This document shows positions 35,888-49,600 of a DNA stretch of 64,000 nucleotides, piece after piece. Made by a program: the position numbers and the translations under genes. Below the pieces are notes generated by a model, which was not told where the DNA came from, did no database searches, and worked only from the letters and a program-made list of their open reading frames with translations. Positions within the stretch are counted from its first letter, which is position 1. The number at the start of each line of letters is the position of its first letter. The stretch covers positions 18,588,001 through 18,652,000 of the forward strand of contig NC_135055.1 in the NCBI RefSeq assembly GCF_051014685.1, in the 5' to 3' direction. This stretch comes from Ptiloglossa arizonensis (lineage: Eukaryota; Arthropoda; Insecta; Hymenoptera; Colletidae).

Positions 35888-36406
35888 CGTCGTTTGATTC
35901 TATCGCTGAAAAACGATTCTTTCAATATTTTCGAATAGTTTCAAACTTTGTATTACTCGCGATTGTTTCGATTCGTCGTTATTACGATCGTCGATTGCTT
36001 GCTCATTTTTCAAATCAACGTCGTTTGATTCTATCGCTGAAAAACGATTCTTTCAATATTTTCGAATCGTTTGAAACTTTGTATTACTCGCGATTGTTTC
36101 GATTCGTCGTTATTACGATCGTCGATTGCTTGCTCACTTTTCAAATCAACGTCGTTTGATTCTATCGCTGAAAAACGATTCTTTCAATATTTTCGAATCG
36201 TTTGAAACTTTGTATTACTCGCGATTGTTTCGATACGTCGTTATTACGATCGTCGATTGCTTGCTCACTTTTCAAATCAACGTCGTTTGATTCTATCGCT
36301 GAAAAACGATTCTTTCGATTCAATGTTTTCGAATCGTTTCAAATATTTGCATTACTCGCGATTGTTTCGATTCGTCGGTTGTTTGCTCACTTTTCAAATC
36401 AACGGA
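35888..36406. repeat. 131-bp tandem array, 4 copies
   Basis: TCGTTTGATTCTATCGCTG recurs at 35890, 36021, 36152 and 36283, a step of 131 bases. The last copy has internal insertions and deletions. The array creates open frames of 218 and 85 residues on the plus strand that are not credible genes. Confidence 0.95.
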
Positions 36407-36530
36407 TGATAGATCGTCCATTCAACGTGCGACGCATCTCGCCAGTTTACGCGTTCTAAAATAGAAACGCAGTACGACGAGTCCGTTCTATTTTTCCAAT
36501 ACACACGCACGTGGTCCCGATAAACCTGCA

Positions 36531-36575
36531 ACGCGAACTGCACTCGCGAACTGCACTCGCGAACTGCACTCGCGG
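36531..36575. repeat. 14-bp tandem repeat
   Basis: Three copies of a unit close to CGCGAACTGCACT follow each other in unique sequence between the two ABCG genes. Confidence 0.85.
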
Positions 36576-39500
36576 TTCTACGGAATTTAACAGCTCAGAA
36601 TTTTATCAATTAACGTTCTAACGTGCGATACGATAGCTTGTCGTTAAATGTGGCAAATGGCGAGTCGCGACCATTCCGTTCCGACCAAACCAGACTCGTG
36701 CTCGACGAGTTACAAAAGCGGACTGACTGACGCCGATTTACTTCGCCCTACGCGCCGATTATGTTTGTGTACGTCTATACGCCTCGTAAATCTACACGCA
36801 TGCTCCGATATCCGAAACGCGCGGGGTTGTTTCCTCGAGATTTCCTTTCGCACTGTTCCCTCGCGGAATGAATTATATATATACGTGTATTAAATTATAT
36901 ATATATATATAGGTGTGTATGAAATTATGTACATGTGTGCATCACGATGTGCATTGTTCGGGCCACTAGATTCACGGAAACACTTTACCAGAGCGTGTGA
37001 ACGCCCTTTGTTCAAATTCCATTCGCGATCGTTCGGCTTCTTCCGTTAATTTCTCAGTACGTTGGTTCGTGGAGTTGAAAATTTACACGAGATTTTTCTC
37101 TTAATGTTTACCCGGGACATCAAACCTTCCTTGACCGAATCGATACAATTACGAGACGAAGAAACGATTGATTTTTATTCATTGTCTATAGGATTTATTT
37201 TTCGCTCTGACTTTCGTTCGTGAAATTGAATACGATTTTCAGCCGTGAAATAATAAATATAAATCGATACGATAGTTTTTCGACCGTTGTTGATCAAATT
37301 ACGAGACGAAAGAACGATAAGTAAATTAGTTAAATTGAATAGCTTTTAATAAAAATATCCTCCCCGTACAATTATAACTTTCATCTGATATCGTAATTGA
37401 GCAATACTCGATGCTCAGGAAAGATTTTCGGTAAAAAATTTGCCCCCGTTTAAAAAAGGTCCTTGTTTCAAAGATTGAAAGAAGCTCCCCCTGCAAAATA
37501 TGCAAACATTTGAACAATTGTCCAAAGAATTGATGGATAAATACTTTGCGAAATGCATCGATAGATTCTCTAAAGTTTTTCGATACATTGTATCTCAATT
37601 CGTACATCGATACATTGTACAGTCTTATTCAACGTTTCCCAACAAGAATGCAAAAATGCTATCGGTATTCGAGTAACACGCGGCGTGTTATCGAGGCGTT
37701 GGCGTTCGATACTGAGAACGCAATTATTTGTTGCTGTTTGTGAAAGTAACGAAAATTCAACGACACGGGTCGCAACGAAAAATATACAAATAGCACAAGC
37801 ACGCCGTAAAATGTATACGTTGACGAGCTCCTTTCCCCTGTAATAACTTGCCGAACATTGTACTTTCCCGTTTGTTTAACTAGGAAGAGACGAAAATAGA
37901 ACTGCAAGAATTATACGAACGCCACCGCCGGCGTAAAATACGAGTACGTTGAACTTTCCCGGTAGATGATAGAAAAACGTGCCCACGACTCGTGTTTCGA
38001 GTCTCCGTTAAGTTGCAGTTGCATTATCCGCACTTGCTCGAAGTGCAACGCTGCATCCTGGGGACGCGCGTACTACGATCGATGCAATCTGGACGATTCG
38101 TGCGTATCTGGGCGCATCTGATCGATCTCGTGACACAAATGGTCGTGTTTCACGGGGTTTGAACACCGTATGCGGACAACGTGTATTAAGGTTTGCTTTA
38201 TGCAAAAAAAAAAAAAAAAGAACGGTGAAAGAAAGATCTTCTCGACCAGCTGGAGAAAAATCATCGAATATTCACAATTGTGAGAATTATTCACGAACGC
38301 GTGCAATTTGTTTTGTGTTTTGCGCAAGGAGATAATTAAATTTGCCGCGTCGAAATTGTGCCAGTGTTTCTAGCACATTTTTGCAGGGAGATCGCGTTAA
38401 GGAACGCAGGACCGAGGGAAACCTTTCACTTTGAATGAACGATTCGTGTATTACGATCGAACGATTATACGGAAGATACTTCGTATTGGGCAATAGTGGA
38501 ACAATTCAACGTCAAATGATGTAATTGGGAAAAAATCGATTCGAATGAAAACGGTCGTGAGAGTTTCTGGTATCGCGGTTAATTAATTAACGGCGCGAAA
38601 CCGTCGATATATCATGGCACGCGATAGTTACATAAAATCAAAGTGGTAAAATTATGAAAGGCATACTTTTATTCGTAAGAAACATACGCTATAAAATACA
38701 ACGAAGATTATGCCAATGCAACACAGAGACACGTGTACACGCGTACACGATGCTTTATAAAAGTATATATGTATATCAATCGGTAACGATCGCGCTAATC
38801 TTTTACATATAAACATCTATAATTTATCCCGTGTAAATAGATACAAACATATTTTCCCGTTAAAGTACATTTGTCGTGTCGGTATTGTGTATAAACGAAA
38901 ACGACGAGAACAATTCGATTATTTCTCACGATTATTCTTCAATTGTCGATAACGAGCGATTCCGCGATTTAACAATCGGTCGGTTCAATCATTTTCGTGG
39001 ATCGTGTGTTGTCGCGTTCGGTGTTTTCTTTTTTTTTTCTTTCTTTCGTGAATTTTTCATTGTGCTTCGTTCGTGTAAAGTTCCGCAAACGTTTGCTCGA
39101 GTATACCAAAATATATGGGAAAGCAATAACGATAATGGGAAATCGGTAAGTTCATCGTTTCCCATCGCGACGAGAACGAAAACAGGAAACGGATGAAGTG
39201 ACTATGGATAGAGTCGTTATATGTACACTCCTCCGGTTCGTAGGTCGTAAAACAATACCTACTGATCGGTAACAATTTGTATAAATAGAGTACCGATAGA
39301 GTTCGATTTCAACTCCGTTCGAACGAAACGGAACGGACGATTATCAACAATTCGAAAAAAACATTTACACACGAAGACGTATTTGGAAACGGATATACAA
39401 ACAACGTGTACCGTGTCGAACACCAAAGAAACACGTACCGAGAAAGTGCAAGAGCACAATGTTCTTAGTGGAAGTGGGAGCGAGAACCGACGATAAATTG

Positions 39501-40671
39501 TTTCTTTTTTTTTTTTTTTTAAAGCTTTTCAGAGTGTCGCGCTCCCACCGTATCTTTCGCGCGCACGGTGAATTATTTTTGTTCATTTCTCTTTACAAAA
39601 GTAGGCTCGCTTACAAAATAGAAATCGGTTAGTATATGATTGGACTCTACGTATAAGAGACACATTAATTGGAAGAGTTACGACGAACGTAAGATTTTTC
39701 GATGCGAATCGTGGGTGCGAATTCTCGCTTGAAACCGGAACAACGAGATGAAAATTCGACGATTCGCGATACACCTGGTAAACCTGGCAAGATTCACGTT
39801 CGCCACGAGCGTTGCTCTTAATCGAACGCGGAGCAAACGCGCGTTGCGTACGATGCTTGGAAATTTCAACACACTCGCGCGCGTTCATCGTTCGTAACTC
39901 TCCTGCATCGTCAAACTCACAGCCATAGGTGGATAGAAAAAGAAAAAAAAATATGTGATCGCTCGCGAAACGTTGTCAATTAAGGCCTCTTATTCCTTCC
40001 AGAGAATAAAGTTGCAGAGCTTCGATGTTCGTTCGATAAGCTGCTCCATTTGGCTCGAGATCCCGAGAATCTCTTCTTTGCTTTGCTTATCCCCTTCGAG
40101 GAGCATTAATACACACGATACATACATATACACATGATGCATACATACACGCACACACACATACGCTCTCGCAGTCGATTCGAGATCAAGCTGCGTACTT
40201 ACTACTGCATAGAAAGTTGTGCTACCGTGTAATAAAAAAAAAAAGAAAAAGAAAAGAATAATAATAAGAAGATGACGAAAAAATATACCCTGAACAAGTG
40301 TGTCGTGTTAGTTTGCTACAGAGTAATCGTTTTGTCGTTGTAAAACTAAGAGAAACGAATAAATTACGTTAGTTTAGACCGTATGGAATCAACGTGTATT
40401 ACAAGTATGAATTACGGGGTAGGAGAGGTTGCTGCGTGTCTCTCCGTTCTTTCGGTGCAACTTTTTCGACTATCAGGGCTGGGTTGATTATCGTCGGAAA
40501 AATTGAAACCGATGTGCGTGGAGAGCCCGCGAGAAATGAAATGATCGATCGATCGAGCGCGCCTACGTTGTTACCGCGATGATAAAACGCGGATTTTCGC
40601 GTCATCGTTCGTTACGTATTGTACGCTTGGACTTTGTCAAATTTCCTCGAAAAAAAATTGTGCACGCGGTT

Positions 40672-43600
40672 CTACCGCGCAGTCTTTAGTTTCCAACGGA
40701 GGAACAGATAGGCAGCGATTCGAAGAACGACGAATATCAAAAGCAGGGCAAGAATATCGAGGGTGAAATCGGCGTCGAGCATGTCCAGTTCCTCCAAAGT
40801 GGTTTCCGGATTTTTGAAGTGGCAGTAGACCTGCGAACAAGTTCAACGATGGATAAGATACTAGATGAAACGTCATCGAGAACTTTGACGATCGTTTACG
40901 AGGAAATACCGTACCTGGAAACACTTTAGTTTCTCCCGACCGAACGAGTAAGTCGCCAACGCAGTTCCTTCGAAACCGTACCTGATGTAGCTCAGATAGG
41001 TGATCCATCTGAGGTACACAGGTATGGCGTCGAAGCTGACGAAGAAGCCCGAGAACAGGAGGAACGGTACCGACATCACCGGTGCCAGGAATACACCGTT
41101 TTGCACGTTCATGGCAGCTCCAACGACCAGTCCGACCGATTGAGCGACGAACGAAATCAACAAACAAGTCCCCAAGAACATATTGAACCGCATCGTGTCC
41201 GTTGGTTGGCTCGTCAGGAAGTAGACAATCGTGACGTATATTATGCAAAATATTGCCTGCAAAGGAGAGATCATAAACGAGTGATCGTTCGTGCACGATA
41301 AGTACGGTGTGTGTTTTCGTTTGGAACGTGTACGAGTTCTTTCGATCGTTACCTGAAACGGTATATCGGACACGGTGATCGCTAAATAGTAGGACTTGAG
41401 GGAATACCACCTGTTGAAGTTCTCTTTCAGAAGCACCGGCAGCTCCAACGGAACTACAAAGGAATATGCGTTCAATTAACCCGTAATTACGAAGGTACCG
41501 AGGTAGTGGACACGCAAGTGTATACGTACAAGATAGAATCGTGATGGTCATGGACGTGTACATAAGAAACAGCATATTGAAGAAGAGGAACCCAAGGTTG
41601 CTAAGTACTTTAGCGCCGTCGTTTCCAATGTCGTAGTAAAGCGCACCGATCAACAATCCGACCAGGATGTGAGCGAACAGTCGAAGGTACATGAGAGTCT
41701 GAAAAATTGGAAATATAACGATCGAGTTTCTACGATACGGTGGAACCAGGACGATAGACTCACCCAATCTCTGCGACTGAAGAGCAAAGTCCTCTTCAGG
41801 ATGATCCAGAATTGTTGACACTCCGAAGTGGGGTATCTTTCGGGCAGGACACTGATCGTGTCGTCGAGCAAGGCCACGTCGGCGTTATCTCTCTTCTCCA
41901 AGTCCATCGATATCACTACGTCCACCGTTACTGCCGAAAAATACGGTATATAATATTATTCAAACTTTTCTTCCTTTTTACCAACCTCTCGCCAGCTACT
42001 CGTTTAATTCTCCCTTCGTATCTCGTTTCGGGATATCGCGATACGTTTCGAGAGACATTCGTTCGTTATCTACGCGTCGATATCTCTCTCTTTTTTCACA
42101 TTTTTCATATTCCGATACACGAAACGTGTCGAGAGTTCTATTTACAAACTATTCACCGCCTACGCGCCGATATCTCTCTCTTTTTATCTTCTTTTCCATC
42201 CCGATGTACAAAATGTGTCGAAAGTTTTGTTTACAAACCGTTCGCTATCTACTCGTCGATAACTCTCTTTTCTTACCATTTTTTTTCTATCCTGGTATAA
42301 AAAATGTACCGGAATGTTTCTTATGAACTTTTCATCGTCTATTCGTCGATATCTTTCTCTTTTCACCTTTTCTATAGTCCAATATAAACTATCTATCGGC
42401 ATTTTTGTTTTACTAATTTTACACCATCCACTCCCTCTTTTTACATTTAATTTCGCGATACAAAACCCGTCTCGATTTTATTTCCCTGCTGTCTTTTCAT
42501 CACCCGCTCCGATTTCACTCTTTTTACCTTGTTTCGCGATATCGTTGGTCGCGTAGGAAGGTATGGCCGTTTTGGCGTTGGTCTCTTTCGACGTGTTCAC
42601 TTGGAACTTCTCCTCCAAATTCTTCACGTCGTTTTTGTCCTTCGTCTCCATCGTTTCACCACCGTCGACTCCTTTCTGAAGCGTTTCGCTGAGACTGTTG
42701 TTCATCCCCTCGGATCTATTCTCCGGGAACGGATATCCTTCCCGTATATCGTACTTTCCATTCTTTATAGCGTTCACCAGATTCTTAATGTTGTCCCCGT
42801 ATTCCCCGCATGACACTTCGATAACTGAAAAATAGAAGGAAATCGGGGCGATTAGTATTATGTGCAAGATACGTTGCTGGTAGATAATCGAGACTCACTG
42901 AAGGAGGCCGGATTGTGGTAACTCGGACAGTTTAGGCCAATGTTTCTAAGGAAAGGCACCAACTGCGCCGTGGATCCCTGATAGACGCATTGTCCTTCGG
43001 CCAACGTGTACAAAGCGTCGAACATTTCAAAGAGTCTGGCGCTGGGCTGATGAATGGTGCAAATTATTGTCCTCCCACCACGGGCCAGAGTCTTCAACAG
43101 CGAGATACATTGAAAGCAAGACGACGAGTCCAAACCACTGCGAACAAACCAAACGAAACACGGTGTTCATTGTTCATCGTTCATGGATCTCGTTCCTGGT
43201 TTTCTTTTTTTCTTTTCGAACGTTTACGAATGATATCCAAACAATTACAAAAGAAGAATGTTGAATAATGTCAATTTTCGATGTATGGAAACGAGAAATT
43301 CACACAGGATCCTTCGTGGTGTTTCCTAAAGAAGAAGAATGAACTTCTACGAAAAACGATGGGAAAGTTGTTAAGGACATTCTTTGTTCTTCGTGGGGAT
43401 ACTCCTAGAGCTCTTGCATGAATTTTTCATTTCCAAAATCGATCAATTTCTAAATCAGAATTGCTTATTTTTCAATCGAATACGGTTCGTCGTAACTCGA
43501 ATGCGGGTGTTTTTAAATTTAAAGTCGACCATTTTTAAATTTAAAATCGACTATTTTTAAATTCGAAGTCGACTAATTTTAAATTTAAAATTGCTCACTT

Positions 43601-46600
43601 TTTCAACGTTCTTCTTTGTCCATCGAGCTTCCTTTCCCCGGACAAGGTCCGATCGTTCCACAAACGCGGACCTTGAGCCGGCTGGTCATTGATCGCGGTT
43701 GTACACTCGTGTCTTTTATCACCGCAAAGAAAAATAAACGCTACGAGGATCCCGAGGAACCGGTTGAACGCGTATTTTCAAAACTTTCGGCGCGGACTTT
43801 AACCGATACGAGCTCGTAAACAGAAATTCGTAACGACGAAACGGTCGAAGCGTGTCTCGTGACGTCGGACGAATAATAAAAGAAAAAAAAAGGAAAAAGC
43901 AAGAAAAGAGACACCCGCGCTCGATTACGGTGAAAGCGGGGAAGAAAAGAGCTTCGCAAAACTTGGACATTGATCGCGTATACTTTCTCCCGTCTGTTAT
44001 TATGCGCGTTCATCCTTTCATTTCGCTGTCCAAGGAAACCTCGGTCGCACCCTGTGATTTCGTACACGTGTAATTATATTGCACAACGAAAAATCACGGT
44101 ACCGTTAGCTCGATACCTGAGCATTAACGTGCAGCTACGTGTACACAAGCCACGTGTAAAATAATCGTAGACGGGAAAATCTTGTTATTAACGAGCGCGG
44201 GAAAAAATCGTCAAGATGGTCGATCGTTTACGTCGTTAACGTAACTTTGTAATTTCGTCCAGGTTTCTTTGGTCGAGATTTCTTCGTCGATGAAAATCAA
44301 AGCGGGGAAAATATTCTCGTTAACTATCATAAGAAAAAAAATCGTCAAGATCGGTCAATCGTGTACGTTAACACGACTTCGTAATTTCGTTCATGTTTCT
44401 TTACTCGAGAAGATTTCCTCGTCGATGAAAATCAAAGTAAGGAAGATATTCTCGTTAACTATCATAAGAAAAAAAATCGTCAAGATCGGTCAATCGTGTA
44501 CGTTAACACAACTCCGTAATTTCGTCCATGTTTCTTTACTCGAGAAGATTTCCTCGTCGATGAAAATCAAAGTGAGGAAGATATTCTCGTTAACTATCAT
44601 AAGAAAAAAAATCGTCAAGATCGGTCAATCGTGTACGTTAACACGACTTCGTAATTTCGTCCATGTTTCTTTACTCGAGAAGATTTCCTCGTCGATGAAA
44701 ATCAAAGTAAGGAAGATATTCTCGTTAACTATCATAAGAAAAAAAATCATCAAGATCGGTCAATCGTGTACGTTAACACGACTCCGTAATTTCGTCCATG
44801 TTTCTTTACTAGAGAAGAATTTCCTCGTCGATGGAAATCAAAGTGGGGAAAATATTCTCGTTAACTATCATGAAAAAAAAAATCGTCAAGATCGGTCAAT
44901 CGTGTACGTTAACACGACTTCGTAATTTCGTCCATGTTTCTTTGCTCGAGATTTCTTCGTCGATGAAAATCTTCTCGTTGTTAACTATCACGAGAAAAAA
45001 AATTGTCAAGATCGGTTAATCGTGTACGTTAACACGATTTCGTAATTTCGTCCACGTTTCTTTACTCGAGAAGATTTCCTCGTCGATGAAAATCAAAGTG
45101 GGGAAAATATTCTCGTTAACTATCACGAGAAAAAAAATCGTCAAGATCGGTCATTTGTGTACGTTAACACAACTCCGTAATTTCGTCCACGTTTCTTTAC
45201 TCGAGAAGTGATTTCCTCGTCGATGAAAACTGAAGTGCGACGATCGTCCGCTGACACTGACCGTGTGTCTTCGTTAAATCGTTATATAAAAAGCAGACAG
45301 GTTTCTCCGGTGCTAATAGCGGTGAAAGTGAAAGTATTCGTAATAAGAAAAAACATCTCCCGACTTTACACCCATCGTCGATTTCACGTCTTCGGAATCG
45401 ATATCGCGGCGCTTCCAAACCTGTTTACTTTTCTTTTTTGCATCCCGCTTAGGTAGGTGCACATGCACTCGCGAAACTAACGGCACCACCTGTTGGGCTC
45501 GTCGTATATCGTTCGGGTGCAATGCACCGTACGTGTAAACAACGCTCGCGACGTCTAATCGGTTCAACGATTCAACGTTTAGGGGTGGTGTGTCGTTGAT
45601 TAACGTGCACGAAAGACCATTCGAGCGAATACGTTGCATTGTACCTGTGTGTACAATATATATATATACACTGCTGGATACAACTAAGGTTTAACGAGTT
45701 CCTTGGAGTACATTTCTTTTTTTACCTCACCTGGTTGGCTCGTCGAAGAACATTACAGGGGGGTTATTGACTAATTCGAGGGCGATGGAGAGCCTCTTTT
45801 TCTGACCACCGCTCAAATTCATGGTCATGGTCCGAATATGCTCCGACAGACCGAGCGTCTCGAGGATCTCCTGAATCTGGAAAAATCGCAACGAAAACGT
45901 TCCATTAGCGTGTCGTTAATCGTATTTACAAACTCAAGATCGGGCAGCCAGGTCAGCGGAATTCTTCGGAAACATCGAAAGACCGTAACCCTAAGCGATG
46001 CCCGCGCACACGCGAGCTATTTAACTCGAATACACGTACCACTTCCTCCTTTTCCGCATTGGTAGCGTGCGAACCGAGTTTAAGGTTCGAGGCGACTTTC
46101 ATTGCTTCGGCCACGGTTAAATTCGCATGAAGTTGATTGTCTTGCATGATGTAGCAGGAGAGCTTTCTGAAGTCGCTGAGGATCCTCTCGTGCCCGTTCA
46201 TCGTGATACTTCCTTCCACGCCCATCGACCTAAACACACCGAGGACTCGTGATGCTTTCACGTAAATGACTTTCGTGTACAGTGAGCGAAACGTTCACCC
46301 TTTGAACTCGAAAGGTGGTCACACAATTCGGTGAACTTTTCCCAAGTTGGAACATTTTCGAGCTTGGAATTTAAACGTTACGTTTTTGTGAAATGTTGAA
46401 ATAATAATCTGCACTTCCGGATTAATTTTACGGTTCAATGGATTTTAACGAGGTACCTGTTTCTGATAGCAGAAACAAAGTTTCCAGTGCAAAAGGTTAA
46501 AACGCATATGGCCTTTGGATCGACCGAGGCTTGGGAAGTTTCGCTGGAAATTTTCCCGTTGAGATATTTCACGGATCGCAGATGTTAGCACATTGACCCA

Positions 46601-49600
46601 TGGTATGTATTTTTAAAACGAAACGATCTACCAAACACATTGGAAAAGTTTTTCGGTACGGATTCAAAACACTCTGTATCTTGATCCTTCGCACTCGAGA
46701 GACGACCGAGAGTCACTAACCGATGCGTTGGAATTTTTAAAAAAATTTTTTCTTCATTTTTTCAACTTCCAAGGAAAACTTCCTTCGTGGCTCGAGATGA
46801 AGAAAGTGCCTCGCGAAATATACGAAATACCTCGATAAGATCACATCCAAGTTTATTCAACAATTTATTCTTATACTTTCGATCTGGAGGATTTCTTCGA
46901 GGTTTGGAGTTTCATGCGTGGAAAAATGGTTCGAGCGACCTGGGTCCGAACAGACCCGTGATTTCACCCCGTACAAATATTTCGTGCAAAAAATTCTATT
47001 ACTCCATATCGAATATGGAAAAGCACAACGTGTGACTATCGAGCGTTGTAATATGCAAATGAGAATATTTATTAAAAGACGTTATCGTTACGAAATTCAA
47101 GTTATATATATACAGATCCCGAACAAAGTGAAAGACTTTTTTATTTTTCTTTCTGTGTACCAGTGCCAAGAACGTTTAACCATTTGATACATATATACAT
47201 ACATTTTCATTTTTGCTGCAATAAAAGTCAAAATTCGACATTTTATCGTACCTTTCTTAATTCCCAAGGAAAGTGTCCTACACGCGTTATCGATACAAGG
47301 TACCCCTGGGTCAGGAAAGACCCAGGGTCGGTTAGAAACGAGGTTAAAACTTTCCGCGCCCACCGAGGTGTTTTTCGCGCGCATAATTCGCCGATGCGTT
47401 ACGTCAACATCATTGTGACGTCCGCAAACGAAATGGAATAATACCGAGCGATAGAATGCAACATGTCGTCGCTCGTGGCTCGAATTATTAACGTACCATC
47501 GAATTCGTTCGCGCGTAAGAAAATACCGGTTTTCATTTACGAGACGTTGAACGTGCGATTATAGTTGCATGCTTGTCGAGCACGTGTCCCTGGAGAAATG
47601 GATCCTTTCTTTCTTTCTTTCTTTCGTTCGTTCTCGGCCCCGATACACGAACGGATTCGCGGCGTTACGTAGAAAGTACCAGTCGAAAATTTCTCGAGAA
47701 ACAATTGCGTAACGCTCGATCCGCGAAGAAAGCGAAATTTCGTCGCAGAAAGAAAGTGAAATCGCGACCGACGAAAACACACCTGAGCTTCTTTGCTCCG
47801 TTTTGGTACGATCGGTTCGCAGAATCGGCGAAATAAATAAATCGATGCGAACATCTACGGGGAAGGAACGATTTAATCGATGATTTTACCGGTCAATAAC
47901 GCTCGCGTTAATGAACATGCATAAACATAATGACTCACTTGTATCCGGTCAGGATGTTTAAAAGAGTAGACTTTCCCGCACCGGATGGCCCCATAATAGC
48001 CGTCAGTTCTCGGGACCGTAGTCTTCCACTGACCGATTGTAGAATTGTTTTCACATCTGAAAATCGGTTGCATATATTGTACACGTGTATACGTAAATAT
48101 ATTCCTCGACGCGTTAAACGTCACGGTGGTCTCTGAGGATTGGCGCTTCGAGGTTACAGTAATTTTCTAAAGTGCTTACAGGACACTAATACTCGTGAAT
48201 TTTTAAAGGGCGTTACTTTCGTTATAAAGTAACAAGCACGAATTGTCGAATATTTCTTCTTTTTGCGCTACAGTTTGAGGAAATATCATGGACATCCTTA
48301 ACGCGTCGAACGTCACGGTGGTCACCGGTGAACGTTGCTCCGAAGTCACAACGATTCCCTGAAGTGTTCACGAGTCGCGAACTCTGATACTCGTGAACTT
48401 TCAAAGAGCGTTACCCTCGTTACAGATAAAGTAACAAGTACGGCGTAAAATTATCGAATAATTTCAACTTTTTGCACCAAGGTTCGAGGAAATATGGAAA
48501 ACCGACGTGGCGCTTAACGCGTGAAACGGATAATCGAATGAATATCGGGCGGAAGAGAGAGGACGGGAGAGAACGTAACAACCGGTTCGTTCGTCGATGT
48601 TGCGTCCTCGTTTACAAATTACAATTAATCTTGGCGAACGTCAACGACCGTGAGTCGTCCGCGTAGTCTCGTTCCTTCGTTCCGGAGAAACAGAAACAAA
48701 GAAAATTACGCTTCGAAGTAGCGGCAACCATGCATGCAGAGTGTATCGTTTGCCATATTGTTGATTATACTTTGCCCCGACAGTGGATATCGCGAAATAA
48801 CGAGGCCCGTCCTATCGTTCGTTAGTTAAGAACATTTCTGGAATATGCTCGTGGGCGTGTGTATCGAACGTGCCGGACGATAAACGATGTTCGACACGTC
48901 GAACGTCACAGTGGTGACCGGTGAACGTCCATTGAACGTCCATCCGGAGTCACAAAGATTCTCTAGAGCGTTTGCAAACTCTTACACGGACTCTAACACT
49001 CGCAAACTTTTAAACAGCTCTCGTTAGCGATACTGTAAAATAACATGGACAAATTACTGAATATTTTGACTGTTTACGTTACGGTTTGAACAAATACCGT
49101 GGACATCCTTAACACGGACGCCACGGTGGTCACAGGTGAACGTCCCTCCGGAGTCATAACGATTCTCTAAAGCGTTTACAAGTTCTTACACGTTGTAAAT
49201 GATTATGTAGCATTACTCTCGTTAATGATATTACAAAATAACAAGTAGCATCGACAAAATTACCGAATATTGCTACATGAACACTACGGTGGTCACAGGT
49301 GAACATCCCTTCGGAGTCACAACGATTCTCTAGAGCGTTTACACGTTCTTACACGTTGTAAATGATTATGTAACATTACTCTCGTTAATGATACCATAAA
49401 ATAACAAGTAGCATCGACAAAATTACCGTATATTGCTACTTTTTACAGTTTAGACAAATATCGTGGCCATTCTTAATACGAACGTCACAGTGGTCACAGG
49501 TGAACATCCCTCTGGAGTCATAACGATTCTCTAGAGCGTTTACAAGTTCTTACACATTGTAAGTGACTAAGCAGCATTACTCTCGTTAATGATACTATAA

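Larger units (their letters stand above)
33294..40671. other. Spacer between ABCG gene A start and ABCG gene B stop
   Basis: About 7.4 kb containing the promoter of gene A and the 3' UTR of gene B. It has minisatellites with periods of 115 bp (33830-34290) and 131 bp (35888-36406), a short 14-bp triplet repeat (36531-36575), a TA run near 36890-36910 and poly-A/T tracts. No protein-coding gene is recognisable despite several open frames of up to 218 residues. Confidence 0.65.
43138..45730 (-). other. Intron 4 of ABCG gene B
   Basis: Separates the signature/Walker B exon from the D-loop exon. It contains an A/T-rich 26-27-bp repeat (43510-43592) and a 135-bp array (44262-45240). No gene is seen inside. 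Confidence 0.8.

Noticed and set aside
35503..36159. 218-aa plus-strand open frame
   Set aside because: Its second half is the 131-bp array and its first half is low-similarity CpG-rich sequence. No recognisable motif or splice-supported extension.
26600..36406. Regular repeats that might suggest a CRISPR array
   Set aside because: Units are directly adjacent with no unique spacers, the genome is eukaryotic and no cas genes are present; these are minisatellites.
40637..41821. 394-aa continuous minus frame
   Set aside because: Only parts in the right frame match ABCG. The frame reads through introns, and the true exons use several frames joined by GT-AG sites.
44269..44925. 218-aa plus-strand open frame of 45-residue repeats
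   Set aside because: It is a product of the 135-bp minisatellite in an ABCG gene B intron; no domain, and it lies on the strand opposite to the host gene.
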